In this document: positions 23,324 to 37,000 of the stretch, piece by piece
Layout of the letters: each line of letters begins with the position of its first letter
Numbering within the stretch: position 1 is the first letter of the stretch
NCBI GenBank assembly: GCA_032622095.1
Contig: CP136064.1
Location: 112,768,004-112,832,003, forward strand
DNA length: 64,000 nt
From: Siphonodentalium dalli
Taxonomy: Eukaryota; Mollusca; Scaphopoda; Gadilida; Siphonodentaliidae
Direction: 5' to 3'
Made by a program: the position numbers and the translations under genes
Notes under the pieces: generated by a model
Database searches by the model: none
The model's input: only the letters and a program-made list of their open reading frames with translations
What the model was told of the DNA's origin: nothing

Positions 23324-25054
23324 CCCCTGTTTATGGGCGGTAACTCTTCAGGGAAAGCGCGGACACAAGTTTTGATGCCGGTGGGCAGTAGGGCATACCG
23401 AGGTGTACATACGGTCCAATTTTCGATGCTCTGCTCCTTATAATTTCCGAGATAATAAAATGACATTTTTTCAAATAAAGGGAGATAACTCCACAGGGCA
23501 AACGCGGACAATATTCATTATACGTCGATAGGTTAGAACTCTTTGACCCCAACATACGTACAAAATTTGAGATTCATACTCCTTATACTTTCAGAGATTA
23601 GGGACGTTGTAAAAGTGTCGAGTATAATAATAATAATAATGAAAAATAATCGAAAAAGGGCCATAACTCCGTCAAAATCCATTCGGCCGAGTTTCCGATA
23701 CCATTGTACTTAGTAGACCGTGGATGCCTACAATCGCTAGAGATTTCGCGTTCCTACTGCCCTTAGTTTCTGAGTATTTCCAAATAAACGGAAAACGGCA
23801 CCAGTACAAAAACAATATACTTCCTTGGTTACACCATGGAAGTATAATAATAGGGCGAATCATGAACTGAACAATTCCCAGTTTAGGGATGGAAAATATG
23901 AAGTAAGATGATTGTGTACTGTCCTTAACATTTGTGTATTGATCTCAAGTGTTTATAATTGACCCCACTCCTGCCTCGAAATTGGGTGACGGGATTGGGA
24001 AATTGTCACACCAGGCCCAAAATGCAATTTTTGAAGGACCATAACTTCGTGATTTTCCAATGGATTTAAAAATTGTTTTCAGTTTTGATATATGCTACTT
24101 ACTGAGATTGCATATTATAAATTTCATCTGATTCGGAAAAGAAGAACATTTTGGTTATTGGAAAGAATATGGGCCCATATTCAAACTTTGAGTTCCAAAA
24201 TCTCCGCCAGTTTTTAACGGATTTACGATCTGTTTTCAGTGTTATTAGCGTGTATGGTAGATGTTATATTCCAAGTTTCATATAATTCGGAGACGAAATA
24301 AATTTTTGGTACCTCGGACCACCCCTCCCCTGACCCACAACACTGAACCGACACTGGCAATATTTGGCACACCGCGTGCTCTCTTCAGCCTACACACATT
24401 GGCGTATCAGATGACATTCAAAGTTCGACATCTTCGGAGGAGATGTGTTATCAAGCACATGGGCCCAAAATTGCAAAATTTGAGGGCCCCTAACTTTGTC
24501 AGTTTTCAATGGAATTTCGAAACAATTGCAGTTTCTAGATCGGGTGGTGTTGTAGATGTTAAATTCCAAGTTTCATCTTATTCCGATAAGAATTAAAAAT
24601 TGGTACCACGGGACCACCCCTCCCCATACCCACAATAATGAACAGACACTGGCAAAATTTGGCCCACCGCGTGCACTATTTCGTCCGCACACGTTGGTGT
24701 ATCAGTTGACATCCAAACTTCGACATCTTCGGAGGAGATAGGGTCACAAGCACATGTCCCCAAACTGCAAAATTTGAGGGCCTATAACTCTTGCAATTCT
24801 TATCGGATTTCAAAAATCCTTCTTGGTTTGGGTTTGTTTTTGTTCAGGGAATGCATATACTTAAATAGATGAATATCGATCAAAAAAATATTTTTGAGAA
24901 AATTTTGCCCCCACATCAGTGTAAAAATATATGTCCGACTCTGTTAAAATTTCTTTTTCGGACTAAACTGAGAACGGTCATCACGGCTATGAAAACCAAA
25001 TGCCGTTATCTGGAATGATACGGGAGAACAACAGAGTACAATAAAATAGAGGTT
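23324..25054 (+). repeat. Array B copy 3, the most divergent full copy
   Basis: Relative to the common unit, this 1731-bp copy has an inserted C in GGGACGTTGT (near 23605), a 3-base deletion at TTTTCAGTGTTATT (near 24238), and single-base insertions at AAATTTTTGG (near 24305), CCACGGGACC (near 24608) and TCCCCAAACTG (near 24760). The net change is +1, matching its length. It also carries G/C at the two diagnostic sites while its right neighbours carry A/A. It lies near the left end of the array. Confidence 0.85.
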
Positions 25055-28000
25055 CCCCTGTTTATGGGCGGTAACTCTTCAGGGAAAGCGCGGACACAAG
25101 TTTTGATGCCGGTGGGCAGTAGGGCATACCGAGGTGTACATACGGTCCAATTTTCGATGCTCTGCTCCTTATAATTTCCGAGATAATAAAATGACATTTT
25201 TTCAAATAAAGGGAGATAACTCCACAGGGCAAACGCGGACAATATTCATTATACATCGATAGGTTAGAACTCTTTGACCCCAACATACGTACAAAATTTG
25301 AGATTCATACTCCTTATACTTTCAGAGATTAGGGAGTTGTAAAAGTGTCGAGTATAATAATAATAATAATGAAAAATAATCGAAAAAGGGCCATAACTCC
25401 GTCAAAATCCATTCGGCCGAGTTTCCGATACCATTGTACTTAGTAGACCGTGGATGCCTACAATCGCTAGAGATTTCGCGTTCCTACTGCCCTTAGTTTC
25501 TGAGTATTTCCAAATAAACGGAAAACGGCACCAGTACAAAAACAATATACTTCCTTGGTTACACCATGGAAGTATAATAATAGGGCGAATCATGAACTGA
25601 ACAATTCCCAGTTTAGGGATGGAAAATATGAAGTAAGATGATTGTGTACTGTCCTTAACATTTGTGTATTGATCTCAAGTGTTTATAATTGACCCCACTC
25701 CTGCCTCGAAATTGGGTGACGGGATTGGGAAATTGTCACACCAGGCCCAAAATGCAATTTTTGAAGGACCATAACTTCGTGATTTTCCAATGGATTTAAA
25801 AATTGTTTTCAGTTTTGATATATGCTACTTACTGAGATTGCATATTATAAATTTCATCTGATTCGGAAAAGAAGAACATTTTGGTTATTGGAAAGAATAT
25901 GGGCCCATATTCAAACTTTGAGTTCCAAAATCTCCGCCAGTTTTTAACGGATTTACGATCTGTTTTCAGATTTGTTATTAGCGTGTATGGTAGATGTTAT
26001 ATTCCAAGTTTCATATAATTCGGAGACGAAATAAATTTTGGTACCTCGGACCACCCCTCCCCTGACCCACAACACTGAACCGACACTGGCAATATTTGGC
26101 ACACCGCGTGCTCTCTTCAGCCTACACACATTGGCGTATCAGATGACATTCAAAGTTCGACATCTTCGGAGGAGATGTGTTATCAAGCACATGGGCCCAA
26201 AATTGCAAAATTTGAGGGCCCCTAACTTTGTCAGTTTTCAATGGAATTTCGAAACAATTGCAGTTTCTAGATCGGGTGGTGTTGTAGATGTTAAATTCCA
26301 AGTTTCATCTTATTCCGATAAGAATTAAAAATTGGTACCACGGACCACCCCTCCCCATACCCACAATAATGAACAGACACTGGCAAAATTTGGCCCACCG
26401 CGTGCACTATTTCGTCCGCACACGTTGGTGTATCAGTTGACATCCAAACTTCGACATCTTCGGAGGAGATAGGGTCACAAGCACATGTCCCAAACTGCAA
26501 AATTTGAGGGCCTATAACTCTTGCAATTCTTATCGGATTTCAAAAATCCTTCTTGGTTTGGGTTTGTTTTTGTTCAGGGAATGCATATACTTAAATAGAT
26601 GAATATCGATAAAAAAAATATTTTTGAGAAAATTTTGCCCCCACATCAGTGTAAAAATATATGTCCGACTCTGTTAAAATTTCTTTTTCGGACTAAACTG
26701 AGAACGGTCATCACGGCTATGAAAACCAAATGCCGTTATCTGGAATGATACGGGAGAACAACAGAGTACAATAAAATAGAGGTTCCCCTGTTTATGGGCG
26801 GTAACTCTTCAGGGAAAGCGCGGACACAAGTTTTGATGCCGGTGGGCAGTAGGGCATACCGAGGTGTACATACGGTCCAATTTTCGATGCTCTGCTCCTT
26901 ATAATTTCCGAGATAATAAAATGACATTTTTTCAAATAAAGGGAGATAACTCCACAGGGCAAACGCGGACAATATTCATTATACATCGATAGGTTAGAAC
27001 TCTTTGACCCCAACATACGTACAAAATTTGAGATTCATACTCCTTATACTTTCAGAGATTAGGGAGTTGTAAAAGTGTCGAGTATAATAATAATAATAAT
27101 GAAAAATAATCGAAAAAGGGCCATAACTCCGTCAAAATCCATTCGGCCGAGTTTCCGATACCATTGTACTTAGTAGACCGTGGATGCCTACAATCGCTAG
27201 AGATTTCGCGTTCCTACTGCCCTTAGTTTCTGAGTATTTCCAAATAAACGGAAAACGGCACCAGTACAAAAACAATATACTTCCTTGGTTACACCATGGA
27301 AGTATAATAATAGGGCGAATCATGAACTGAACAATTCCCAGTTTAGGGATGGAAAATATGAAGTAAGATGATTGTGTACTGTCCTTAACATTTGTGTATT
27401 GATCTCAAGTGTTTATAATTGACCCCACTCCTGCCTCGAAATTGGGTGACGGGATTGGGAAATTGTCACACCAGGCCCAAAATGCAATTTTTGAAGGACC
27501 ATAACTTCGTGATTTTCCAATGGATTTAAAAATTGTTTTCAGTTTTGATATATGCTACTTACTGAGATTGCATATTATAAATTTCATCTGATTCGGAAAA
27601 GAAGAACATTTTGGTTATTGGAAAGAATATGGGCCCATATTCAAACTTTGAGTTCCAAAATCTCCGCCAGTTTTTAACGGATTTACGATCTGTTTTCAGA
27701 TTTGTTATTAGCGTGTATGGTAGATGTTATATTCCAAGTTTCATATAATTCGGAGACGAAATAAATTTTGGTACCTCGGACCACCCCTCCCCTGACCCAC
27801 AACACTGAACCGACACTGGCAATATTTGGCACACCGCGTGCTCTCTTCAGCCTACACACATTGGCGTATCAGATGACATTCAAAGTTCGACATCTTCGGA
27901 GGAGATGTGTTATCAAGCACATGGGCCCAAAATTGCAAAATTTGAGGGCCCCTAACTTTGTCAGTTTTCAATGGAATTTCGAAACAATTGCAGTTTCTAG

Positions 28001-31000
28001 ATCGGGTGGTGTTGTAGATGTTAAATTCCAAGTTTCATCTTATTCCGATAAGAATTAAAAATTGGTACCACGGACCACCCCTCCCCATACCCACAATAAT
28101 GAACAGACACTGGCAAAATTTGGCCCACCGCGTGCACTATTTCGTCCGCACACGTTGGTGTATCAGTTGACATCCAAACTTCGACATCTTCGGAGGAGAT
28201 AGGGTCACAAGCACATGTCCCAAACTGCAAAATTTGAGGGCCTATAACTCTTGCAATTCTTATCGGATTTCAAAAATCCTTCTTGGTTTGGGTTTGTTTT
28301 TGTTCAGGGAATGCATATACTTAAATAGATGAATATCGATAAAAAAAATATTTTTGAGAAAATTTTGCCCCCACATCAGTGTAAAAATATATGTCCGACT
28401 CTGTTAAAATTTCTTTTTCGGACTAAACTGAGAACGGTCATCACGGCTATGAAAACCAAATGCCGTTATCTGGAATGATACGGGAGAACAACAGAGTACA
28501 ATAAAATAGAGGTTCCCCTGTTTATGGGCGGTAACTCTTCAGGGAAAGCGCGGACACAAGTTTTGATGCCGGTGGGCAGTAGGGCATACCGAGGTGTACA
28601 TACGGTCCAATTTTCGATGCTCTGCTCCTTATAATTTCCGAGATAATAAAATGACATTTTTTCAAATAAAGGGAGATAACTCCACAGGGCAAACGCGGAC
28701 AATATTCATTATACATCGATAGGTTAGAACTCTTTGACCCCAACATACGTACAAAATTTGAGATTCATACTCCTTATACTTTCAGAGATTAGGGAGTTGT
28801 AAAAGTGTCGAGTATAATAATAATAATAATGAAAAATAATCGAAAAAGGGCCATAACTCCGTCAAAATCCATTCGGCCGAGTTTCCGATACCATTGTACT
28901 TAGTAGACCGTGGATGCCTACAATCGCTAGAGATTTCGCGTTCCTACTGCCCTTAGTTTCTGAGTATTTCCAAATAAACGGAAAACGGCACCAGTACAAA
29001 AACAATATACTTCCTTGGTTACACCATGGAAGTATAATAATAGGGCGAATCATGAACTGAACAATTCCCAGTTTAGGGATGGAAAATATGAAGTAAGATG
29101 ATTGTGTACTGTCCTTAACATTTGTGTATTGATCTCAAGTGTTTATAATTGACCCCACTCCTGCCTCGAAATTGGGTGACGGGATTGGGAAATTGTCACA
29201 CCAGGCCCAAAATGCAATTTTTGAAGGACCATAACTTCGTGATTTTCCAATGGATTTAAAAATTGTTTTCAGTTTTGATATATGCTACTTACTGAGATTG
29301 CATATTATAAATTTCATCTGATTCGGAAAAGAAGAACATTTTGGTTATTGGAAAGAATATGGGCCCATATTCAAACTTTGAGTTCCAAAATCTCCGCCAG
29401 TTTTTAACGGATTTACGATCTGTTTTCAGATTTGTTATTAGCGTGTATGGTAGATGTTATATTCCAAGTTTCATATAATTCGGAGACGAAATAAATTTTG
29501 GTACCTCGGACCACCCCTCCCCTGACCCACAACACTGAACCGACACTGGCAATATTTGGCACACCGCGTGCTCTCTTCAGCCTACACACATTGGCGTATC
29601 AGATGACATTCAAAGTTCGACATCTTCGGAGGAGATGTGTTATCAAGCACATGGGCCCAAAATTGCAAAATTTGAGGGCCCCTAACTTTGTCAGTTTTCA
29701 ATGGAATTTCGAAACAATTGCAGTTTCTAGATCGGGTGGTGTTGTAGATGTTAAATTCCAAGTTTCATCTTATTCCGATAAGAATTAAAAATTGGTACCA
29801 CGGACCACCCCTCCCCATACCCACAATAATGAACAGACACTGGCAAAATTTGGCCCACCGCGTGCACTATTTCGTCCGCACACGTTGGTGTATCAGTTGA
29901 CATCCAAACTTCGACATCTTCGGAGGAGATAGGGTCACAAGCACATGTCCCAAACTGCAAAATTTGAGGGCCTATAACTCTTGCAATTCTTATCGGATTT
30001 CAAAAATCCTTCTTGGTTTGGGTTTGTTTTTGTTCAGGGAATGCATATACTTAAATAGATGAATATCGATAAAAAAAATATTTTTGAGAAAATTTTGCCC
30101 CCACATCAGTGTAAAAATATATGTCCGACTCTGTTAAAATTTCTTTTTCGGACTAAACTGAGAACGGTCATCACGGCTATGAAAACCAAATGCCGTTATC
30201 TGGAATGATACGGGAGAACAACAGAGTACAATAAAATAGAGGTTCCCCTGTTTATGGGCGGTAACTCTTCAGGGAAAGCGCGGACACAAGTTTTGATGCC
30301 GGTGGGCAGTAGGGCATACCGAGGTGTACATACGGTCCAATTTTCGATGCTCTGCTCCTTATAATTTCCGAGATAATAAAATGACATTTTTTCAAATAAA
30401 GGGAGATAACTCCACAGGGCAAACGCGGACAATATTCATTATACATCGATAGGTTAGAACTCTTTGACCCCAACATACGTACAAAATTTGAGATTCATAC
30501 TCCTTATACTTTCAGAGATTAGGGAGTTGTAAAAGTGTCGAGTATAATAATAATAATAATGAAAAATAATCGAAAAAGGGCCATAACTCCGTCAAAATCC
30601 ATTCGGCCGAGTTTCCGATACCATTGTACTTAGTAGACCGTGGATGCCTACAATCGCTAGAGATTTCGCGTTCCTACTGCCCTTAGTTTCTGAGTATTTC
30701 CAAATAAACGGAAAACGGCACCAGTACAAAAACAATATACTTCCTTGGTTACACCATGGAAGTATAATAATAGGGCGAATCATGAACTGAACAATTCCCA
30801 GTTTAGGGATGGAAAATATGAAGTAAGATGATTGTGTACTGTCCTTAACATTTGTGTATTGATCTCAAGTGTTTATAATTGACCCCACTCCTGCCTCGAA
30901 ATTGGGTGACGGGATTGGGAAATTGTCACACCAGGCCCAAAATGCAATTTTTGAAGGACCATAACTTCGTGATTTTCCAATGGATTTAAAAATTGTTTTC

Positions 31001-34000
31001 AGTTTTGATATATGCTACTTACTGAGATTGCATATTATAAATTTCATCTGATTCGGAAAAGAAGAACATTTTGGTTATTGGAAAGAATATGGGCCCATAT
31101 TCAAACTTTGAGTTCCAAAATCTCCGCCAGTTTTTAACGGATTTACGATCTGTTTTCAGATTTGTTATTAGCGTGTATGGTAGATGTTATATTCCAAGTT
31201 TCATATAATTCGGAGACGAAATAAATTTTGGTACCTCGGACCACCCCTCCCCTGACCCACAACACTGAACCGACACTGGCAATATTTGGCACACCGCGTG
31301 CTCTCTTCAGCCTACACACATTGGCGTATCAGATGACATTCAAAGTTCGACATCTTCGGAGGAGATGTGTTATCAAGCACATGGGCCCAAAATTGCAAAA
31401 TTTGAGGGCCCCTAACTTTGTCAGTTTTCAATGGAATTTCGAAACAATTGCAGTTTCTAGATCGGGTGGTGTTGTAGATGTTAAATTCCAAGTTTCATCT
31501 TATTCCGATAAGAATTAAAAATTGGTACCACGGACCACCCCTCCCCATACCCACAATAATGAACAGACACTGGCAAAATTTGGCCCACCGCGTGCACTAT
31601 TTCGTCCGCACACGTTGGTGTATCAGTTGACATCCAAACTTCGACATCTTCGGAGGAGATAGGGTCACAAGCACATGTCCCAAACTGCAAAATTTGAGGG
31701 CCTATAACTCTTGCAATTCTTATCGGATTTCAAAAATCCTTCTTGGTTTGGGTTTGTTTTTGTTCAGGGAATGCATATACTTAAATAGATGAATATCGAT
31801 AAAAAAAATATTTTTGAGAAAATTTTGCCCCCACATCAGTGTAAAAATATATGTCCGACTCTGTTAAAATTTCTTTTTCGGACTAAACTGAGAACGGTCA
31901 TCACGGCTATGAAAACCAAATGCCGTTATCTGGAATGATACGGGAGAACAACAGAGTACAATAAAATAGAGGTTCCCCTGTTTATGGGCGGTAACTCTTC
32001 AGGGAAAGCGCGGACACAAGTTTTGATGCCGGTGGGCAGTAGGGCATACCGAGGTGTACATACGGTCCAATTTTCGATGCTCTGCTCCTTATAATTTCCG
32101 AGATAATAAAATGACATTTTTTCAAATAAAGGGAGATAACTCCACAGGGCAAACGCGGACAATATTCATTATACATCGATAGGTTAGAACTCTTTGACCC
32201 CAACATACGTACAAAATTTGAGATTCATACTCCTTATACTTTCAGAGATTAGGGAGTTGTAAAAGTGTCGAGTATAATAATAATAATAATGAAAAATAAT
32301 CGAAAAAGGGCCATAACTCCGTCAAAATCCATTCGGCCGAGTTTCCGATACCATTGTACTTAGTAGACCGTGGATGCCTACAATCGCTAGAGATTTCGCG
32401 TTCCTACTGCCCTTAGTTTCTGAGTATTTCCAAATAAACGGAAAACGGCACCAGTACAAAAACAATATACTTCCTTGGTTACACCATGGAAGTATAATAA
32501 TAGGGCGAATCATGAACTGAACAATTCCCAGTTTAGGGATGGAAAATATGAAGTAAGATGATTGTGTACTGTCCTTAACATTTGTGTATTGATCTCAAGT
32601 GTTTATAATTGACCCCACTCCTGCCTCGAAATTGGGTGACGGGATTGGGAAATTGTCACACCAGGCCCAAAATGCAATTTTTGAAGGACCATAACTTCGT
32701 GATTTTCCAATGGATTTAAAAATTGTTTTCAGTTTTGATATATGCTACTTACTGAGATTGCATATTATAAATTTCATCTGATTCGGAAAAGAAGAACATT
32801 TTGGTTATTGGAAAGAATATGGGCCCATATTCAAACTTTGAGTTCCAAAATCTCCGCCAGTTTTTAACGGATTTACGATCTGTTTTCAGATTTGTTATTA
32901 GCGTGTATGGTAGATGTTATATTCCAAGTTTCATATAATTCGGAGACGAAATAAATTTTGGTACCTCGGACCACCCCTCCCCTGACCCACAACACTGAAC
33001 CGACACTGGCAATATTTGGCACACCGCGTGCTCTCTTCAGCCTACACACATTGGCGTATCAGATGACATTCAAAGTTCGACATCTTCGGAGGAGATGTGT
33101 TATCAAGCACATGGGCCCAAAATTGCAAAATTTGAGGGCCCCTAACTTTGTCAGTTTTCAATGGAATTTCGAAACAATTGCAGTTTCTAGATCGGGTGGT
33201 GTTGTAGATGTTAAATTCCAAGTTTCATCTTATTCCGATAAGAATTAAAAATTGGTACCACGGACCACCCCTCCCCATACCCACAATAATGAACAGACAC
33301 TGGCAAAATTTGGCCCACCGCGTGCACTATTTCGTCCGCACACGTTGGTGTATCAGTTGACATCCAAACTTCGACATCTTCGGAGGAGATAGGGTCACAA
33401 GCACATGTCCCAAACTGCAAAATTTGAGGGCCTATAACTCTTGCAATTCTTATCGGATTTCAAAAATCCTTCTTGGTTTGGGTTTGTTTTTGTTCAGGGA
33501 ATGCATATACTTAAATAGATGAATATCGATAAAAAAAATATTTTTGAGAAAATTTTGCCCCCACATCAGTGTAAAAATATATGTCCGACTCTGTTAAAAT
33601 TTCTTTTTCGGACTAAACTGAGAACGGTCATCACGGCTATGAAAACCAAATGCCGTTATCTGGAATGATACGGGAGAACAACAGAGTACAATAAAATAGA
33701 GGTTCCCCTGTTTATGGGCGGTAACTCTTCAGGGAAAGCGCGGACACAAGTTTTGATGCCGGTGGGCAGTAGGGCATACCGAGGTGTACATACGGTCCAA
33801 TTTTCGATGCTCTGCTCCTTATAATTTCCGAGATAATAAAATGACATTTTTTCAAATAAAGGGAGATAACTCCACAGGGCAAACGCGGACAATATTCATT
33901 ATACATCGATAGGTTAGAACTCTTTGACCCCAACATACGTACAAAATTTGAGATTCATACTCCTTATACTTTCAGAGATTAGGGAGTTGTAAAAGTGTCG

Positions 34001-37000
34001 AGTATAATAATAATAATAATGAAAAATAATCGAAAAAGGGCCATAACTCCGTCAAAATCCATTCGGCCGAGTTTCCGATACCATTGTACTTAGTAGACCG
34101 TGGATGCCTACAATCGCTAGAGATTTCGCGTTCCTACTGCCCTTAGTTTCTGAGTATTTCCAAATAAACGGAAAACGGCACCAGTACAAAAACAATATAC
34201 TTCCTTGGTTACACCATGGAAGTATAATAATAGGGCGAATCATGAACTGAACAATTCCCAGTTTAGGGATGGAAAATATGAAGTAAGATGATTGTGTACT
34301 GTCCTTAACATTTGTGTATTGATCTCAAGTGTTTATAATTGACCCCACTCCTGCCTCGAAATTGGGTGACGGGATTGGGAAATTGTCACACCAGGCCCAA
34401 AATGCAATTTTTGAAGGACCATAACTTCGTGATTTTCCAATGGATTTAAAAATTGTTTTCAGTTTTGATATATGCTACTTACTGAGATTGCATATTATAA
34501 ATTTCATCTGATTCGGAAAAGAAGAACATTTTGGTTATTGGAAAGAATATGGGCCCATATTCAAACTTTGAGTTCCAAAATCTCCGCCAGTTTTTAACGG
34601 ATTTACGATCTGTTTTCAGATTTGTTATTAGCGTGTATGGTAGATGTTATATTCCAAGTTTCATATAATTCGGAGACGAAATAAATTTTGGTACCTCGGA
34701 CCACCCCTCCCCTGACCCACAACACTGAACCGACACTGGCAATATTTGGCACACCGCGTGCTCTCTTCAGCCTACACACATTGGCGTATCAGATGACATT
34801 CAAAGTTCGACATCTTCGGAGGAGATGTGTTATCAAGCACATGGGCCCAAAATTGCAAAATTTGAGGGCCCCTAACTTTGTCAGTTTTCAATGGAATTTC
34901 GAAACAATTGCAGTTTCTAGATCGGGTGGTGTTGTAGATGTTAAATTCCAAGTTTCATCTTATTCCGATAAGAATTAAAAATTGGTACCACGGACCACCC
35001 CTCCCCATACCCACAATAATGAACAGACACTGGCAAAATTTGGCCCACCGCGTGCACTATTTCGTCCGCACACGTTGGTGTATCAGTTGACATCCAAACT
35101 TCGACATCTTCGGAGGAGATAGGGTCACAAGCACATGTCCCAAACTGCAAAATTTGAGGGCCTATAACTCTTGCAATTCTTATCGGATTTCAAAAATCCT
35201 TCTTGGTTTGGGTTTGTTTTTGTTCAGGGAATGCATATACTTAAATAGATGAATATCGATAAAAAAAATATTTTTGAGAAAATTTTGCCCCCACATCAGT
35301 GTAAAAATATATGTCCGACTCTGTTAAAATTTCTTTTTCGGACTAAACTGAGAACGGTCATCACGGCTATGAAAACCAAATGCCGTTATCTGGAATGATA
35401 CGGGAGAACAACAGAGTACAATAAAATAGAGGTTCCCCTGTTTATGGGCGGTAACTCTTCAGGGAAAGCGCGGACACAAGTTTTGATGCCGGTGGGCAGT
35501 AGGGCATACCGAGGTGTACATACGGTCCAATTTTCGATGCTCTGCTCCTTATAATTTCCGAGATAATAAAATGACATTTTTTCAAATAAAGGGAGATAAC
35601 TCCACAGGGCAAACGCGGACAATATTCATTATACGTCGATAGGTTAGAACTCTTTGACCCCAACATACGTACAAAATTTGAGATTCATACTCCTTATACT
35701 TTCAGAGATTAGGGAGTTGTAAAAGTGTCGAGTATAATAATAATAATAATGAAAAATAATCGAAAAAGGGCCATAACTCCGTCAAAATCCATTCGGCCGA
35801 GTTTCCGATACCATTGTACTTAGTAGACCGTGGATGCCTACAATCGCTAGAGATTTCGCGTTCCTACTGCCCTTAGTTTCTGAGTATTTCCAAATAAACG
35901 GAAAACGGCACCAGTACAAAAACAATATACTTCCTTGGTTACACCATGGAAGTATAATAATAGGGCGAATCATGAACTGAACAATTCCCAGTTTAGGGAT
36001 GGAAAATATGAAGTAAGATGATTGTGTACTGTCCTTAACATTTGTGTATTGATCTCAAGTGTTTATAATTGACCCCACTCCTGCCTCGAAATTGGGTGAC
36101 GGGATTGGGAAATTGTCACACCAGGCCCAAAATGCAATTTTTGAAGGACCATAACTTCGTGATTTTCCAATGGATTTAAAAATTGTTTTCAGTTTTGATA
36201 TATGCTACTTACTGAGATTGCATATTATAAATTTCATCTGATTCGGAAAAGAAGAACATTTTGGTTATTGGAAAGAATATGGGCCCATATTCAAACTTTG
36301 AGTTCCAAAATCTCCGCCAGTTTTTAACGGATTTACGATCTGTTTTCAGATTTGTTATTAGCGTGTATGGTAGATGTTATATTCCAAGTTTCATATAATT
36401 CGGAGACGAAATAAATTTTGGTACCTCGGACCACCCCTCCCCTGACCCACAACACTGAACCGACACTGGCAATATTTGGCACACCGCGTGCTCTCTTCAG
36501 CCTACACACATTGGCGTATCAGATGACATTCAAAGTTCGACATCTTCGGAGGAGATGTGTTATCAAGCACATGGGCCCAAAATTGCAAAATTTGAGGGCC
36601 CCTAACTTTGTCAGTTTTCAATGGAATTTCGAAACAATTGCAGTTTCTAGATCGGGTGGTGTTGTAGATGTTAAATTCCAAGTTTCATCTTATTCCGATA
36701 AGAATTAAAAATTGGTACCACGGACCACCCCTCCCCATACCCACAATAATGAACAGACACTGGCAAAATTTGGCCCACCGCGTGCACTATTTCGTCCGCA
36801 CACGTTGGTGTATCAGTTGACATCCAAACTTCGACATCTTCGGAGGAGATAGGGTCACAAGCACATGTCCCAAACTGCAAAATTTGAGGGCCTATAACTC
36901 TTGCAATTCTTATCGGATTTCAAAAATCCTTCTTGGTTTGGGTTTGTTTTTGTTCAGGGAATGCATATACTTAAATAGATGAATATCGATAAAAAAAATA

